Source of the DNA: Pseudomonas fluorescens
GTDB lineage: Bacteria > Pseudomonadota > Gammaproteobacteria > Pseudomonadales > Pseudomonadaceae
NCBI RefSeq assembly: GCF_001708445.1
Contig: NZ_CP015637.1
Location: 5,891,001-5,955,000, forward strand
Direction of reading: 5' to 3'
Length of the DNA: 64,000 nucleotides
Below the pieces are notes generated by a model that was not told the DNA's origin, ran no database searches, and was given only the letters and a program-made list of their open reading frames with translations. Shown here piece by piece: positions 27,611-36,164 of the stretch. The translations under genes and the position numbers were made by a program. Each line of letters starts with the position of its first letter. Within the stretch, counting starts at the first letter, position 1.

Positions 27611-27820
27611 TTGTGGTAGCGGGCTTGTTGTGGCAAGCCCCAATACCCGTCAGTTAAGCACCTATCGCCTTCTGTAGGAGCGAGCTTGCTCGCGAAAAAC
27701 GTCAACGATAACGCGTGTTTCCTGAATGAACACGGCGCCTGTGAGTTTTTCGCGAGCAAGCTCGCTCCTACAAAAAGCCTTAACTGACTGGCATTGGGGC
27801 AAGCCCGCTCGCCACAGGGG
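27611..27820. repeat. Nested REPINs: outer pair split by an inner GTAGGAGC REPIN
   Basis: An outer pair of another REP subclass (27611-27641, TTGTGGTAGCGGGCTTG.., and 27793-27820, GGGGCAAGCCCGCTCGCCAC) flanks a complete GTAGGAGC REPIN at 27672-27772. The gap 27544-27889 between the ETF genes and the secretin gene holds these repeats and no gene. Confidence 0.75.
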
Positions 27821-27889
27821 TTCCAGTTTGCTGCGCGACGGCGCTAAGTCGGGTATTCAGCGGGACCTCATCTCCATCAGACCATGAAA

Positions 27890-29836
27890 TCAAGGCGATG
27901 CCGGTGCGGGTGCCTGCGCGGGTTTGGGCACCAGGTCTGGCAAGGCTGACGGCAATGGCGGCGGCGGCAATGCCTGCCAGGTGCCATCCGACGGCTGCAT
28001 CGGCGCGGGCAACGCCGGGGTAGGGTCGCCCCCAGTGGGCTTGAGGATCATTTTCTCGGTGGTATCGCGCAGGATCATGCCCTCGGTCGAACTGCGTGCC
28101 TCCGTGCCGCTGTGGAAGGTGCTGATCTGGGAAATCGGCAGGTCCAGGTTGCGTTCGATCCTCGGCGTCAGCAGCAGGATGATCTCGGTTTTCTGCTGGG
28201 TGTTCTGGTTGCTGCCGAACAGTTTCTTGCCAATCCACGGGATCTGGCTCAACCACGGCAGCCCTGAGCCTTCGTCGATATCCGCCGTGCGGATCAGCCC
28301 CGAGACGATCTGGGTTTCATTGTTGCGCGCGGTCAACAAGGTCTTGGTCGCGCGGGAGCCCAGCTCGAAGGTGGCCGGCACATTGTCCGAGCCGGGAATG
28401 CGCTTGGTGATATGGCTCATTTCCACGTTCAATTCCAGGTTCACCTCATCGCTCACGCTGATATTGGGCTTGACGTTGATCTGCAGCCCCACGTCCTGGT
28501 ATGTCACCGACGACGTGGTGACCTGGTTGGCGGTGGTGGTGGTCACCACCGGGATCTTGTCGCCAATATTCACCTGGGCTTCTTCACGGTTGCGCACGCG
28601 GACCCTGGGGTTGGCCAGGGTCACCGTATTGCCGCTGCGTTGCAGCATGTTGATGCGCGCCGAGGTGCTGCCCGCGTCGAGCAGGATGTTGTCGCCGTTC
28701 ACGCCGCGCAGTGCGCTGATCGGTGTGCCCGCCAGCCCACCGGGCAGGTTGCTGAAGTTGCCCAGCGACAGGCCGATACTTTCTGGGTAGACGATGCCCA
28801 GGTTCCGTTCGTCATTCAGGCTGACCTCCAGCACCTGGATATCGATGGTCACTTCCGACTGTGCGATATCAATGGCCTCCACCAGTTTTTCCACGGCGCT
28901 GAGGGTGTCGAGGCCATCGCGCACGATCACCGCGTTGAGGCGTTCGTCCACCAGTACTTCCTTGGGCTTGAGGACTTGCTTGATTTCGGCGCCGACGACC
29001 TTGGGGTCGCCATGGCTGAGGTAGAACGTGCGCACTGCCAGCTCACGGTATTCACGCTCTTTGTCCGCCCGCCGGGGATAGATGAGGATGGTGTTGGGGT
29101 TGAGGATTTTCTTGTCCAGGCCCTGGGTGGTCAGCAGCAGGTTAAGCGCGTCTTCGGCGGTAGTTCTGCTGGCGCTCATGCTTGCCGAGGCGCTGGGATT
29201 GACGTCCTTGTCGATGACGAAATTGACCCCGGACAGCCGCGCAATCGTTTCGAAAATCGTGCTCAGGCTCTGCGAGCTGAAGTCCAGGCTGAGCGGTTTG
29301 CGCATTGCGTCACTGAGGTCGGGGCTGAGGTAGTCGGCGCTGACCAATTGGCGGGTGAGGGCACTGCGTAAATCGAGGGCGGCGCGGTAATTGGGTTTTT
29401 GCGCGATAACCTGGCGCACCAGGTTCAATGCTTCCACGGGTCTCGATTGTTGCAGGGCATAGGCCCGCTCCAGCTGTGGCCGCAGCTGCTTCATCGCCTG
29501 GATGCTCTGGATTTCCTGGCGTGCGCCGAGGTTGCTGGGGTCGTACTTGAGGATGGTTTCCAGCGCGCGGATGGCGGCTGCATCATCGCCGCGCAGCAAG
29601 GCGGCACTTGCTTCCCGGCTGTATTGGGCGACCAGCAACTCCAATTTGCCGAATTGTGCCGTGCGCAACCGCACATCGTCAGGCGCTTCCTTGGCTTCGG
29701 CTTGCAGCACCTCGACCGAGCGCACGATGTCGCCCTGTTGGCGCAACGCGTCGCTCTGCTCGATGGCGCGCTGGGTTTCACAGGCCCCCAGCAGCGTCAG
29801 GGCCAGGCTCAGGGGAAATAACGTATGTCTCGCCAT
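27890..29836 (-). CDS. gspD: Type II secretion secretin, lipoprotein type
   Basis: Outer-membrane channel of the secretion system. The 648-residue protein begins with a lipoprotein signal (LTLLGAC, Cys19), has a helical TPR-like region to about 150, an N0/N1-type domain (PLSLDFSSQSLSTIFETIAR) and a C-terminal secretin domain (VTLANPRVRVRNREEAQVNIGDKIPVV, YQDVGLQINVKP, LPWLSQIPWIGKKLFGS, TEIILLLTPRI). The end is proline-rich. A lipidated, TPR-bearing secretin resembles PilQ/MshL-type subunits more than XcpQ. It is the last gene of the operon, after PilP-, PilO-, PilN- and PilM-like genes. Confidence 0.92.
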   Translation of the reverse strand: MARHTLFPLSLALTLLGACETQRAIEQSDALRQQGDIVRSVEVLQAEAKEAPDDVRLRTAQFGKLELLVAQYSREASAALLRGDDAAAIRALETILKYDPSNLGARQEIQSIQAMKQLRPQLERAYALQQSRPVEALNLVRQVIAQKPNYRAALDLRSALTRQLVSADYLSPDLSDAMRKPLSLDFSSQSLSTIFETIARLSGVNFVIDKDVNPSASASMSASRTTAEDALNLLLTTQGLDKKILNPNTILIYPRRADKEREYRELAVRTFYLSHGDPKVVGAEIKQVLKPKEVLVDERLNAVIVRDGLDTLSAVEKLVEAIDIAQSEVTIDIQVLEVSLNDERNLGIVYPESIGLSLGNFSNLPGGLAGTPISALRGVNGDNILLDAGSTSARINMLQRSGNTVTLANPRVRVRNREEAQVNIGDKIPVVTTTTANQVTTSSVTYQDVGLQINVKPNISVSDEVNLELNVEMSHITKRIPGSDNVPATFELGSRATKTLLTARNNETQIVSGLIRTADIDEGSGLPWLSQIPWIGKKLFGSNQNTQQKTEIILLLTPRIERNLDLPISQISTFHSGTEARSSTEGMILRDTTEKMILKPTGGDPTPALPAPMQPSDGTWQALPPPPLPSALPDLVPKPAQAPAPASP

Positions 29837-29854
29837 GATCCTGTCCTTCCCCGG

Positions 29855-30346
29855 TCAGTGTTTGTCCAGGCGCAAGGTGCTGGCATGCTTGAGCGGCATG
29901 AAGGTCAGCACCACGGCGGTGTCGGTGAGCTTATCCAGCCGGTACTGGGCATCGAGCATCTTGCCCGGCTCAATGTGCCCGGGCACCGCGCAGCGGTGGC
30001 ACAGGGTGTACTGGCGGCCATTGCCGCGCAGCACCACGATTTTCGGCTGGTTTTCGTAGCGCCACTGCGCGCTCACGCTGAACGGCAACGGCGGTGGTTG
30101 GGGCGGCGAAGTGTCGACCGGTGTTGGCGGCGGCGGTGGCGTCCAGGTCTGGGCGGGAAACAGGTCGACCCCTTCAACCTCGTCCGGGGGGCCGGGGGCG
30201 ACGGGGGCCGAGGGCGCTTCGACGGCCCGCGCGATCGCCGGCGTCGAGGCTGTCTCGGGGCTGTCTGCAGTGTCCTCCCAGAACAGCCAGGCGCAGCCGA
30301 CCAGGGTCAGCAGCAACAGCACGCGCAAGTACAGCGGCAGTTTCAT
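29855..30346 (-). CDS. PilP/GspC-like periplasmic linker protein
   Basis: A 163-residue bitopic protein: one N-terminal membrane helix (LRVLLLLTLVGCAWLFW), a proline-rich linker (TPPPPPTPVDTSPPQPPPLP near 88-107) and a small C-terminal beta domain with two cysteines (CHRCAVPG). This build and its place right before the secretin gene suggest the part played by PilP or GspC, joining the inner-membrane platform to the secretin. Sequence similarity to either is weak, so the call is by layout. It overlaps the preceding gene by 4 bp. Confidence 0.65.
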   Translation of the reverse strand: MKLPLYLRVLLLLTLVGCAWLFWEDTADSPETASTPAIARAVEAPSAPVAPGPPDEVEGVDLFPAQTWTPPPPPTPVDTSPPQPPPLPFSVSAQWRYENQPKIVVLRGNGRQYTLCHRCAVPGHIEPGKMLDAQYRLDKLTDTAVVLTFMPLKHASTLRLDKH

Positions 30347-30879
30347 TCCACCACCCCCAGCACACTCAGCTTGAGGCTGATGTCCAGCAGGCCGTTGCTG
30401 ATTGCCTTGCGCTCCAGGGTCACGCTTTCAATGCGCACGCCTGGCTCTTTAGCGATGTCGACCAAGGTACTGCGCAGCAGCAGGTAGGGGCCGGAGAGGG
30501 GGATCTCCAGGTCCAGGCGCTGCAACCCGGTGTCGCCGGGGGCGGAGTAGGCCAGGGTGGTCTGTTCGATGATGAAGCCGCGTTGAGTGACCAGGCCCAG
30601 CAGTTTTTCCAGGCGCGGGGCGAAGTCCTCAGCGCTGGGCAAGCGCTCAACCACGGCCGGCTCGGTGACCTGGACCTGCTCGGGGTGTGCGGCGATGCCA
30701 GCTTCCAGTGCCTGGCGACGCAGGCTGTCGGCCACGCCGGCCGGGTGAATCAGCGTGACCTCGATCACCAGCGTCGCGGCCATCACCCCCAGCGCCAACA
30801 GGCCCCAAAAGCCCAGGCGCTGTTGCGCTTGCATCAAGTGCCAACGCAGGCGCGGCCAGTGGCGGGTGAGCGCGTCCAT
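30343..30879 (-). CDS. PilO/GspM-like inner-membrane protein
   Basis: A 178-residue bitopic protein with one membrane helix (FWGLLALGVMAATLVIEVTLI, about 24-44), then a helical stretch and a ferredoxin-like domain (LDLEIPLSGPYLLLRSTLVDI) typical of PilO and GspM. It overlaps the PilP-like gene by 4 bp and lies 6 bp after the PilN-like gene. In such systems the PilN-PilO dimer links the cytoplasmic ATPase ring with the periplasm. Call by layout and order. Confidence 0.72.
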   Translation of the reverse strand: MDALTRHWPRLRWHLMQAQQRLGFWGLLALGVMAATLVIEVTLIHPAGVADSLRRQALEAGIAAHPEQVQVTEPAVVERLPSAEDFAPRLEKLLGLVTQRGFIIEQTTLAYSAPGDTGLQRLDLEIPLSGPYLLLRSTLVDIAKEPGVRIESVTLERKAISNGLLDISLKLSVLGVVE

Positions 30880-30885
30880 GGCGGG

Positions 30886-31443
30886 CTACCTCGCGCCAAC
30901 GCTGAGTTTGACCTGCACCGGGTGCTGTGGGTCAGTGGTTTTGCGCGCGCTTTGTTGCAGGTTCACCTGGACACCGGGTTGGGCCTTGAGCCGCTCGACA
31001 AAGCGAAACGCGTCACCCAGCCCTTTGGCTTCCAGGTCCAGGTGCAGCAACTGGGCCTGGGTGTTGACCTCTACGCGCGTCAAGGCGACCTCGCCGGACC
31101 AGGCCCGCGCCACGGCGTTCATCAGCGCAAAGGGTGTGCTGGACTGTTGGGTAAAGGCCGCCACCTGTTGTTTCTGCCGGGGCGACAGGCGAATAGCCGC
31201 CTGGATCAATTGCTCCTGGCGGCGGGTCAACTGGGTAAAGCGCTGCTCCAGGGCATCGGTCTGTTGTTGCTGTTGCGCCATGGCGTCCCATTGCTGCCAT
31301 GCCTGGATGATCAGCAGGGTCGCCACCAGCCACAATGCCGCCACCAGCGGTCGATGGGTGGCGCTGGCCCGTTGGAAGTCGACGTGGGGGGCGTAGCCCT
31401 GTTGCCGGGCGCGAGCGAGGCGGGCAGTCAGCCGGGTAATCAT
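30886..31443 (-). CDS. PilN/GspL(C-terminal)-like inner-membrane protein
   Basis: A 185-residue protein from the ATG at 31443 (MITRLTARLARARQQGYAPHVDF). A basic cytoplasmic start is followed by one membrane helix (LVAALWLVATLLIIQAW), a Gln-rich coiled-coil (QQWDAMAQQQQQTDALEQRF) and a PilN-type ferredoxin domain (VALTRVEVNTQAQLLHLDLEAKG). It overlaps the PilM-like gene by 4 bp. In Xcp-type systems this unit is fused with the preceding one as GspL; here they are split as in type IV pili. Confidence 0.72.
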   Translation of the reverse strand: MITRLTARLARARQQGYAPHVDFQRASATHRPLVAALWLVATLLIIQAWQQWDAMAQQQQQTDALEQRFTQLTRRQEQLIQAAIRLSPRQKQQVAAFTQQSSTPFALMNAVARAWSGEVALTRVEVNTQAQLLHLDLEAKGLGDAFRFVERLKAQPGVQVNLQQSARKTTDPQHPVQVKLSVGAR

Positions 31444-32165
31444 GGTAACGGCGCTCCCAGCCACGGGTGCAGGGGGCCCAGCCAGTGCTCGGTGGGGCTG
31501 TTGGCGACGACCCGGGTAGCGGGCGCCTGTCGCTGGGCCAGCAGGTCGGCGGTGAACAGGTTGTCGCTCAAGGTGCTGCCGGGCTGTGTCGATATCACGC
31601 ACACTTGATCGGCGCGCCCCTGGTGCCGATAAAGGCAACTGAGGCTCTCGGCTTCCGGCACTGCCAGTACGCAATCAGCCGGCAATTGCCGCCAGTACTG
31701 CTGCGCCATCGCCGTCAGCAGCGGTGCGCAAGTCACCAGGGGCAACCGCTGCAGCTTGAACAGCTCGCGCAGGTCGTGCAGCAGGTCCCGTGGGGCGGCA
31801 ACGGCCAGGCGCTCATCGCCGAACGCACCCGCGGCGACCTGCACCTGCCAGCGCTCAGGGTCGATGCCGGCCTGTTGGTTGAAGGTGGCCTCGGCGAAAC
31901 CTTGCCAGTCGCCTGCGCTGTACAGGCCGGTTTGCCACGGCAGCATCAGGTAGTGCACGTGGGGAAACCCCAGCAGCACCTTGGCCCGATCAAGCAAGCG
32001 CACGCGGCCGCGAGGGGCCTGTGCCAACAGTTCGGCGCAGGCGCCCAGGGGGTCGCCGGCCTGCTGGGCACCCCACACCTTCGCATTGCGCCCGCAGGCG
32101 CGCGCGGCCCAGGCGACACCGGTGCTGTGCAGCCACACCACGTGCTCAATAAAGGGAAATGACAC
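31440..32165 (-). CDS. PilM/GspL(N-terminal)-like cytoplasmic protein
   Basis: A 241-residue cytoplasmic protein with an actin-like beta-strand pattern (LLDRAKVLLGFPHVHYLMLPW, LAVAAPRDLLHDLRELF) as in PilM or the cytoplasmic part of GspL. The start is GTG at 32165, favoured by AAGGAG 7 bp upstream, and overlaps the end of gspE by 20 bp. No ATP-binding motif is obvious. It would bind the secretion ATPase to the membrane platform. Confidence 0.7.
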   Translation of the reverse strand: MSFPFIEHVVWLHSTGVAWAARACGRNAKVWGAQQAGDPLGACAELLAQAPRGRVRLLDRAKVLLGFPHVHYLMLPWQTGLYSAGDWQGFAEATFNQQAGIDPERWQVQVAAGAFGDERLAVAAPRDLLHDLRELFKLQRLPLVTCAPLLTAMAQQYWRQLPADCVLAVPEAESLSCLYRHQGRADQVCVISTQPGSTLSDNLFTADLLAQRQAPATRVVANSPTEHWLGPLHPWLGAPLP

Positions 32166-33783
32166 GGTGCAGCTCCTTGAGCGTGGTGTCGCCCTGGGCC
32201 GCGTGGGCCAGGGCGATATCGCGGATGAACACGTGGCCGGCTTCGCGCGCCAGTTCGCGCAGGGTTGACGCCGAGCTGCGATGGAGCAGGCCCTCCTTGA
32301 TGCTGTCGGTGACGCTCAGCACCTCCGCCAGGGCGAGCCGGCCGCGATAACCGGTATGGCGACAGGCCTCGCAGCCTTTGCCTTCGCGGTAATGGCCTTG
32401 CCTGAGCTGGGTTTCGGGCAGCTGGGCCAGGCGCGCGAGGTCCGCGTCGGGCTCCGCGTCCACGCCGCAGTCCGGGCAGATGCGCCGCACCAGGCGCTGG
32501 GCAACCACGCCATTGAGGGCTTCGACGAAACTGGCCGGGTCCACGTCCATATAGGTAAAACGCTCCAGCACGCTGAAGGCGCTGTTGGCATGCACCGACG
32601 ACAGCACCAGGTGCCCGGTCAACGCCGCCTGCACGGCAATGCCCGCTGTTTCACCGTCGCGGATTTCCCCCACCAGGATGGTGTCCGGGTCATGGCGCAG
32701 GATCGAGCGCAGGCCACGGGCGAACGTCAGCCCCTTCTTGTCGTTCACCGGGATTTGCAGTACGCCGGGCAGTTCGTATTCCACCGGGTCTTCTATGGTG
32801 ATGATTTTTTTCTCGCCGGTATTGGTCTCCGACAAGGCGGCGTAGAGCGTGGTGGATTTGCCGCTGCCGGTGGGCCCGGTCACCAGCAGCATCCCATAAG
32901 GCTCGCTGGCCAACACACGGATGCGCGTTATGGTATCGGCGTTCAAACCCAGGGTTTCCAGGCTCAGGGACTCGCCGCGCTGGGATTTGTCGAGGATCCG
33001 CAGCACCGCATCTTCACCGTGGATGCTGGGCATGATCGACACGCGAAAATCCACTTCGCGCCCCTGGATTTTCATCTTGAAACGCCCGTCCTGGGGCACC
33101 CGTCGCTCGCCGATATCCAGCTCCGACAACACCTTGATCCGCGACAGCGCCTGTTCGGCCATGTCCATCCCGCTGGCCTGGCCCATCTGCTGCAACACGC
33201 CGTCGATGCGGTACTTGATCACCAGGCCCTGGGGCGTGCTTTCCACATGGATATCGCTGGCGCGGCTTTGCAGTGCATCGAACAGCATGGAGTTGACCAG
33301 GCGCACCACCGGGTTGTCGTCGCGGGCGATGCTGCTCAGGGAAATTTCCTGGGCGGCTTGGCTGACCCGGACGTTTTCGTCGTCCTCGCCAAAGGGTTGC
33401 ATGACCCGCTGGCTCGCTTCGGCCAGGCTCAATTGGGCCTTGACCGCATCGGGCAGGCTCATGGCCAGGGGCAAGGCACGCAGGCTTTGGGTGGATTGAA
33501 TCCAGTGGCGATCACGCAGGGTGAAAGGCTCTCCGAGTACCAGGCAAGGCCGGCCCTGATAGTCCACAGGCAGCACGTTGTGGATCAGTGCCTGGGGCAG
33601 CGCCAGCAGGTCGAAGCGCCAGTGCTCGGCCAGGTGTGCGGGCTCGATGGGGATCAGGCCCAGGGTGGTGGCGATCATGGGCAACTGGTCGGGCACGGTG
33701 TGCAGCACTTCGCGCAGGTAATCGGCCAGGGACAGGCCCCGTTGCGCCGCGAGTGCTTGCCATTGCCGTGTCTGTTCGCTCAT
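32146..33783 (-). CDS. gspE: Type II secretion ATPase GspE
   Basis: Hexameric ATPase that drives pseudopilus assembly. The 545-residue protein has an N-terminal GspE/MshEN-type domain, Walker A GPTGSGKST (303-311), the Asp box IITIEDPVE (326-334), Walker B ILVGEIRDGETA (368-379), the His box (HLVLSSVHANSA) and a complete zinc tetracysteine motif (Cys435, Cys438, Cys470, Cys473). All key residues are present, so it should be active. It follows gspF by 4 bp and precedes the PilM-like gene. Confidence 0.95.
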   Translation of the reverse strand: MSEQTRQWQALAAQRGLSLADYLREVLHTVPDQLPMIATTLGLIPIEPAHLAEHWRFDLLALPQALIHNVLPVDYQGRPCLVLGEPFTLRDRHWIQSTQSLRALPLAMSLPDAVKAQLSLAEASQRVMQPFGEDDENVRVSQAAQEISLSSIARDDNPVVRLVNSMLFDALQSRASDIHVESTPQGLVIKYRIDGVLQQMGQASGMDMAEQALSRIKVLSELDIGERRVPQDGRFKMKIQGREVDFRVSIMPSIHGEDAVLRILDKSQRGESLSLETLGLNADTITRIRVLASEPYGMLLVTGPTGSGKSTTLYAALSETNTGEKKIITIEDPVEYELPGVLQIPVNDKKGLTFARGLRSILRHDPDTILVGEIRDGETAGIAVQAALTGHLVLSSVHANSAFSVLERFTYMDVDPASFVEALNGVVAQRLVRRICPDCGVDAEPDADLARLAQLPETQLRQGHYREGKGCEACRHTGYRGRLALAEVLSVTDSIKEGLLHRSSASTLRELAREAGHVFIRDIALAHAAQGDTTLKELHRVISLY

Positions 33784-33787
33784 CGCG

Positions 33788-34972
33788 CTACCCCTGGATG
33801 GAACCCGCCAACTCGAAAATCGGCATGTACAACATGAACACGATCAAGCCGATCAGCCCGCCCACCACCAGCATCAGCAGGGGCTCGAAGACTTTGCTGA
33901 ACAGCTCGATGGCGCGTTCCAGCGCTTCATCGTGGAACTGCGCGATACGCTCGCACATGGCCGCCAGCTCGCCGCTCTGCTCACCCACGCGCAACAGGCG
34001 CTCGGCGACGGCGGTGGTCAGTTGGTGGCGGGCCAGCGAAGTGGACAGGGGCTGGCCGGCCTGGATATCGGTCAGGGCCTGGTGCAGGTCGGCTTGACGC
34101 TCGACGGGCAGCAGCGCACCGGACAATTGCACGGCCGTGACCACCGGTATCCCACCCATCAGCAGCATGCCGGCGGTGCGATAAAACCGCGCGAGCACGA
34201 ACAACGTGCGCTGGGCGCCCAGGCTGGGGATTTTCCAGAACAGGCTGGCGGCGCGACGTTTGAAACCGGCACTGCGAAACAGCAACGCCAGCCCGGCAAT
34301 CGCCAGCACCACGCCAAGCAGCAGCGCCATGCCGCGCGCCTCCACCAACGCGCCCCACCACACCATGAAGCGCGCCGTCGCTGGCAGGTCGGCGACCGCG
34401 TCGAACACCGAGGCAAAACGCGGGATCACGAAAAACAGCAGGAACAACAGGATCAACGCGCCCACGCTGAGCACCACCAAGGGGTACATCAGGGCGCCGC
34501 TGACGCGTTTTTTCACGGTTTCCAGGTGCGCCTCGAAATGGTGGTAGCGGCGCAGGGCGACGGCCAACTGGCCGCTGTGTTCCGAGGACGCCACGGTGGC
34601 GATCAACAGCGAAGGAAAGGTCTGTGGCTTGAGCTGCATCGCCTTGGACAGCGAGTTGCCTTCGTACATGGACGCGAGCAGATCGCTCATGACCTGCCGG
34701 TTGATGCCCTGGGGGGCTTTGTCGCGCAGGGTTTCCACGGCTTCCACCAGCACCAGGCCGGCATCGAGCAGCACCACCAGTTCCTGGATAAACAGGCCCA
34801 GGGCGAACCGGGTGCGGCGGCTGGGCAGTTTGAGTGGGCGGCGGGCTTTCAACGAAATGACCTGGGCGCCGTCGGCCTGCAGTTGCTGGCGTGCCTGGGC
34901 GATATCGAGGGCTTGCAGGCGCAGGGACTGCAAATGGCCGTCGCGGATGATGCGCGCGTCGATGTCGATCAT
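33788..34972 (-). CDS. gspF: Type II secretion inner-membrane platform protein GspF
   Basis: Polytopic platform protein that works with GspE. From the ATG at 34972 (MIDIDARIIRDGHLQSLRLQAL) it has 394 residues, two T2SSF domains (about 60-185 and 265-385) and three membrane segments (near 160-185, 215-240 and 365-390). Family features include LFIQELVVLLDAGLVLVEAV and GEQSGELAAMCERIAQFHDEALERAIE. The start overlaps the transglycosylase gene by 4 bp. Confidence 0.93.
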   Translation of the reverse strand: MIDIDARIIRDGHLQSLRLQALDIAQARQQLQADGAQVISLKARRPLKLPSRRTRFALGLFIQELVVLLDAGLVLVEAVETLRDKAPQGINRQVMSDLLASMYEGNSLSKAMQLKPQTFPSLLIATVASSEHSGQLAVALRRYHHFEAHLETVKKRVSGALMYPLVVLSVGALILLFLLFFVIPRFASVFDAVADLPATARFMVWWGALVEARGMALLLGVVLAIAGLALLFRSAGFKRRAASLFWKIPSLGAQRTLFVLARFYRTAGMLLMGGIPVVTAVQLSGALLPVERQADLHQALTDIQAGQPLSTSLARHQLTTAVAERLLRVGEQSGELAAMCERIAQFHDEALERAIELFSKVFEPLLMLVVGGLIGLIVFMLYMPIFELAGSIQG

Positions 34973-35433
34973 GGTGATTGCCTGGCCAGTTGCTGGCGTT
35001 GCTGCAACAACTCGGAGTAGTAGCGCCATACCGCCAGGGCATAGCGTGAACGCTGCGCTTGTCGATCCGCCTTGGCCCCCGCGTTATAGGCGCCGATTGC
35101 CTGCCAGCCGTAACCCTGCTCGCGGATAAAACCGGCAAGGATCCATGCGCCGACCATCACACTGGTGCAGGGCTGGGTGAGCAGGTGCTGTTCGGAGATG
35201 CCGAATCGAGCCAGTGCGGGCAAGTGGCGGCTGTTGATTTGCATCAGGCCGATGTCCTGGCTGCCGTCGCTGTTGATATTGCGCGCGCTGGGGTTGAGGC
35301 CGGATTCGACCTTGGCGATGGCGTACAGCAAGAGGGGGTCGACGTGGTAGCGGCTGGCTGCCAGCTGCCAGCAGTCGGCCTCGGCGACGCCGGAAAGGCA
35401 CAGCAACGTCAGGGCGATTCGTAGTGTGTGCAT
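34969..35433 (-). CDS. Lytic transglycosylase of the secretion operon
   Basis: Cleaves peptidoglycan, probably to open the wall for the secretion machine. The 154-residue SLT-type protein has a signal peptide (about 1-20), catalytic Glu43 in YAIAKVESGLNP, the GLMQINSRH motif near 63-71 and GAYNAG near 113-118. Its start lies 6 bp after gspG and its end overlaps gspF by 4 bp, so it is built into the operon. Comparable dedicated transglycosylases occur in type IV pili, conjugation and type III systems. Confidence 0.92.
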   Translation of the reverse strand: MHTLRIALTLLCLSGVAEADCWQLAASRYHVDPLLLYAIAKVESGLNPSARNINSDGSQDIGLMQINSRHLPALARFGISEQHLLTQPCTSVMVGAWILAGFIREQGYGWQAIGAYNAGAKADRQAQRSRYALAVWRYYSELLQQRQQLARQSP

Positions 35434-35439
35434 GGTGGG

Positions 35440-35871
35440 TCACAAGCCGTACACGATGTCGGCGTAGGTGTTCACGCCACCGGCCTTGCCGTCGCGCCCC
35501 AAGGAGATGATTTCTGCATCGTTGGGCGGTGTACCGGGATTCTTGTAGAGATAAGGGTTGCCCCAGGGGTCTGGCGGCAACACTTTCAAATAGGGGCCTT
35601 GCCAATTGTTCGCGTTGGCGGGGCGTGTAGTGAGCGCATTCAAGCCGAGTGTTTCGTCCGGGTAATTGCCGTTGTCCAGGCGGTACTGGTTCAGGGCATC
35701 GGCGAGGGACTTCATTTGGCCTTGGGCGGTCTGGACCTTGGCCAGTTCCAGGCGATCAAACATCTTCGGGCCGACGTAGCCGGCAAGCAGGGCGATGATC
35801 AGCAGGACGACCAGCAACTCCAGCAACGTGAAGCCGCGAGCGGGGCTGTGGATAAAGGTGCGAGTGCGCAT
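35440..35871 (-). CDS. gspG: Major pseudopilin GspG
   Basis: A 143-residue pseudopilin, start ATG at 35871. It has a prepilin peptidase site ARG/FTLLEL with Glu at +5 and a hydrophobic N-terminal helix, then the GspG pattern QGQMKSLADALNQYRLDNGNYPDETLGLNAL and YLKVLPPDPWGNPYLYKNPG with the C-terminal calcium-site region (GRDGKAGG). This fits the major pseudopilin. The 293-bp gap upstream (35872-36164) carries the LPMO terminator and perhaps a promoter, so gspG to gspD may form its own transcript. Confidence 0.93.
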   Translation of the reverse strand: MRTRTFIHSPARGFTLLELLVVLLIIALLAGYVGPKMFDRLELAKVQTAQGQMKSLADALNQYRLDNGNYPDETLGLNALTTRPANANNWQGPYLKVLPPDPWGNPYLYKNPGTPPNDAEIISLGRDGKAGGVNTYADIVYGL

Positions 35872-36108
35872 GGAGAGATACCCTGTTGGGAGTGCCAAGG
35901 TACGGCGGTTGTGTGTAACTCTCCCGGCCCGCTGTTTGGCGGGCACCGCCGGTAGGACTTCATATGTTCTATAACGCTGGGTCTTGTGACACTTAGTCTC
36001 TTCGCGGTTTTTGCATGGGTTCAATTATAGCGTTGATAAATATAGGGGGACGGGGATTTGGCTATAACCTTTGGCTCTTATATTGGGCCGGTGACTGAAT
36101 AACGCCTA

Positions 36109-36135
36109 TAAAAACGCCGCATAAGGTATGCGGCG
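36109..36135 (-). terminator. Intrinsic terminator after the LPMO gene
   Basis: Nine-bp perfect arms CGCCGCATA and TATGCGGCG with a 3-nt loop (36115-36135), followed on the minus strand by TTTTTATAGG. It lies 30 bp past the LPMO stop codon and separates it from gspG. Confidence 0.85.
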
Positions 36136-36164
36136 CTGAATGTATCAAGTAGGCGGCTTAATGG

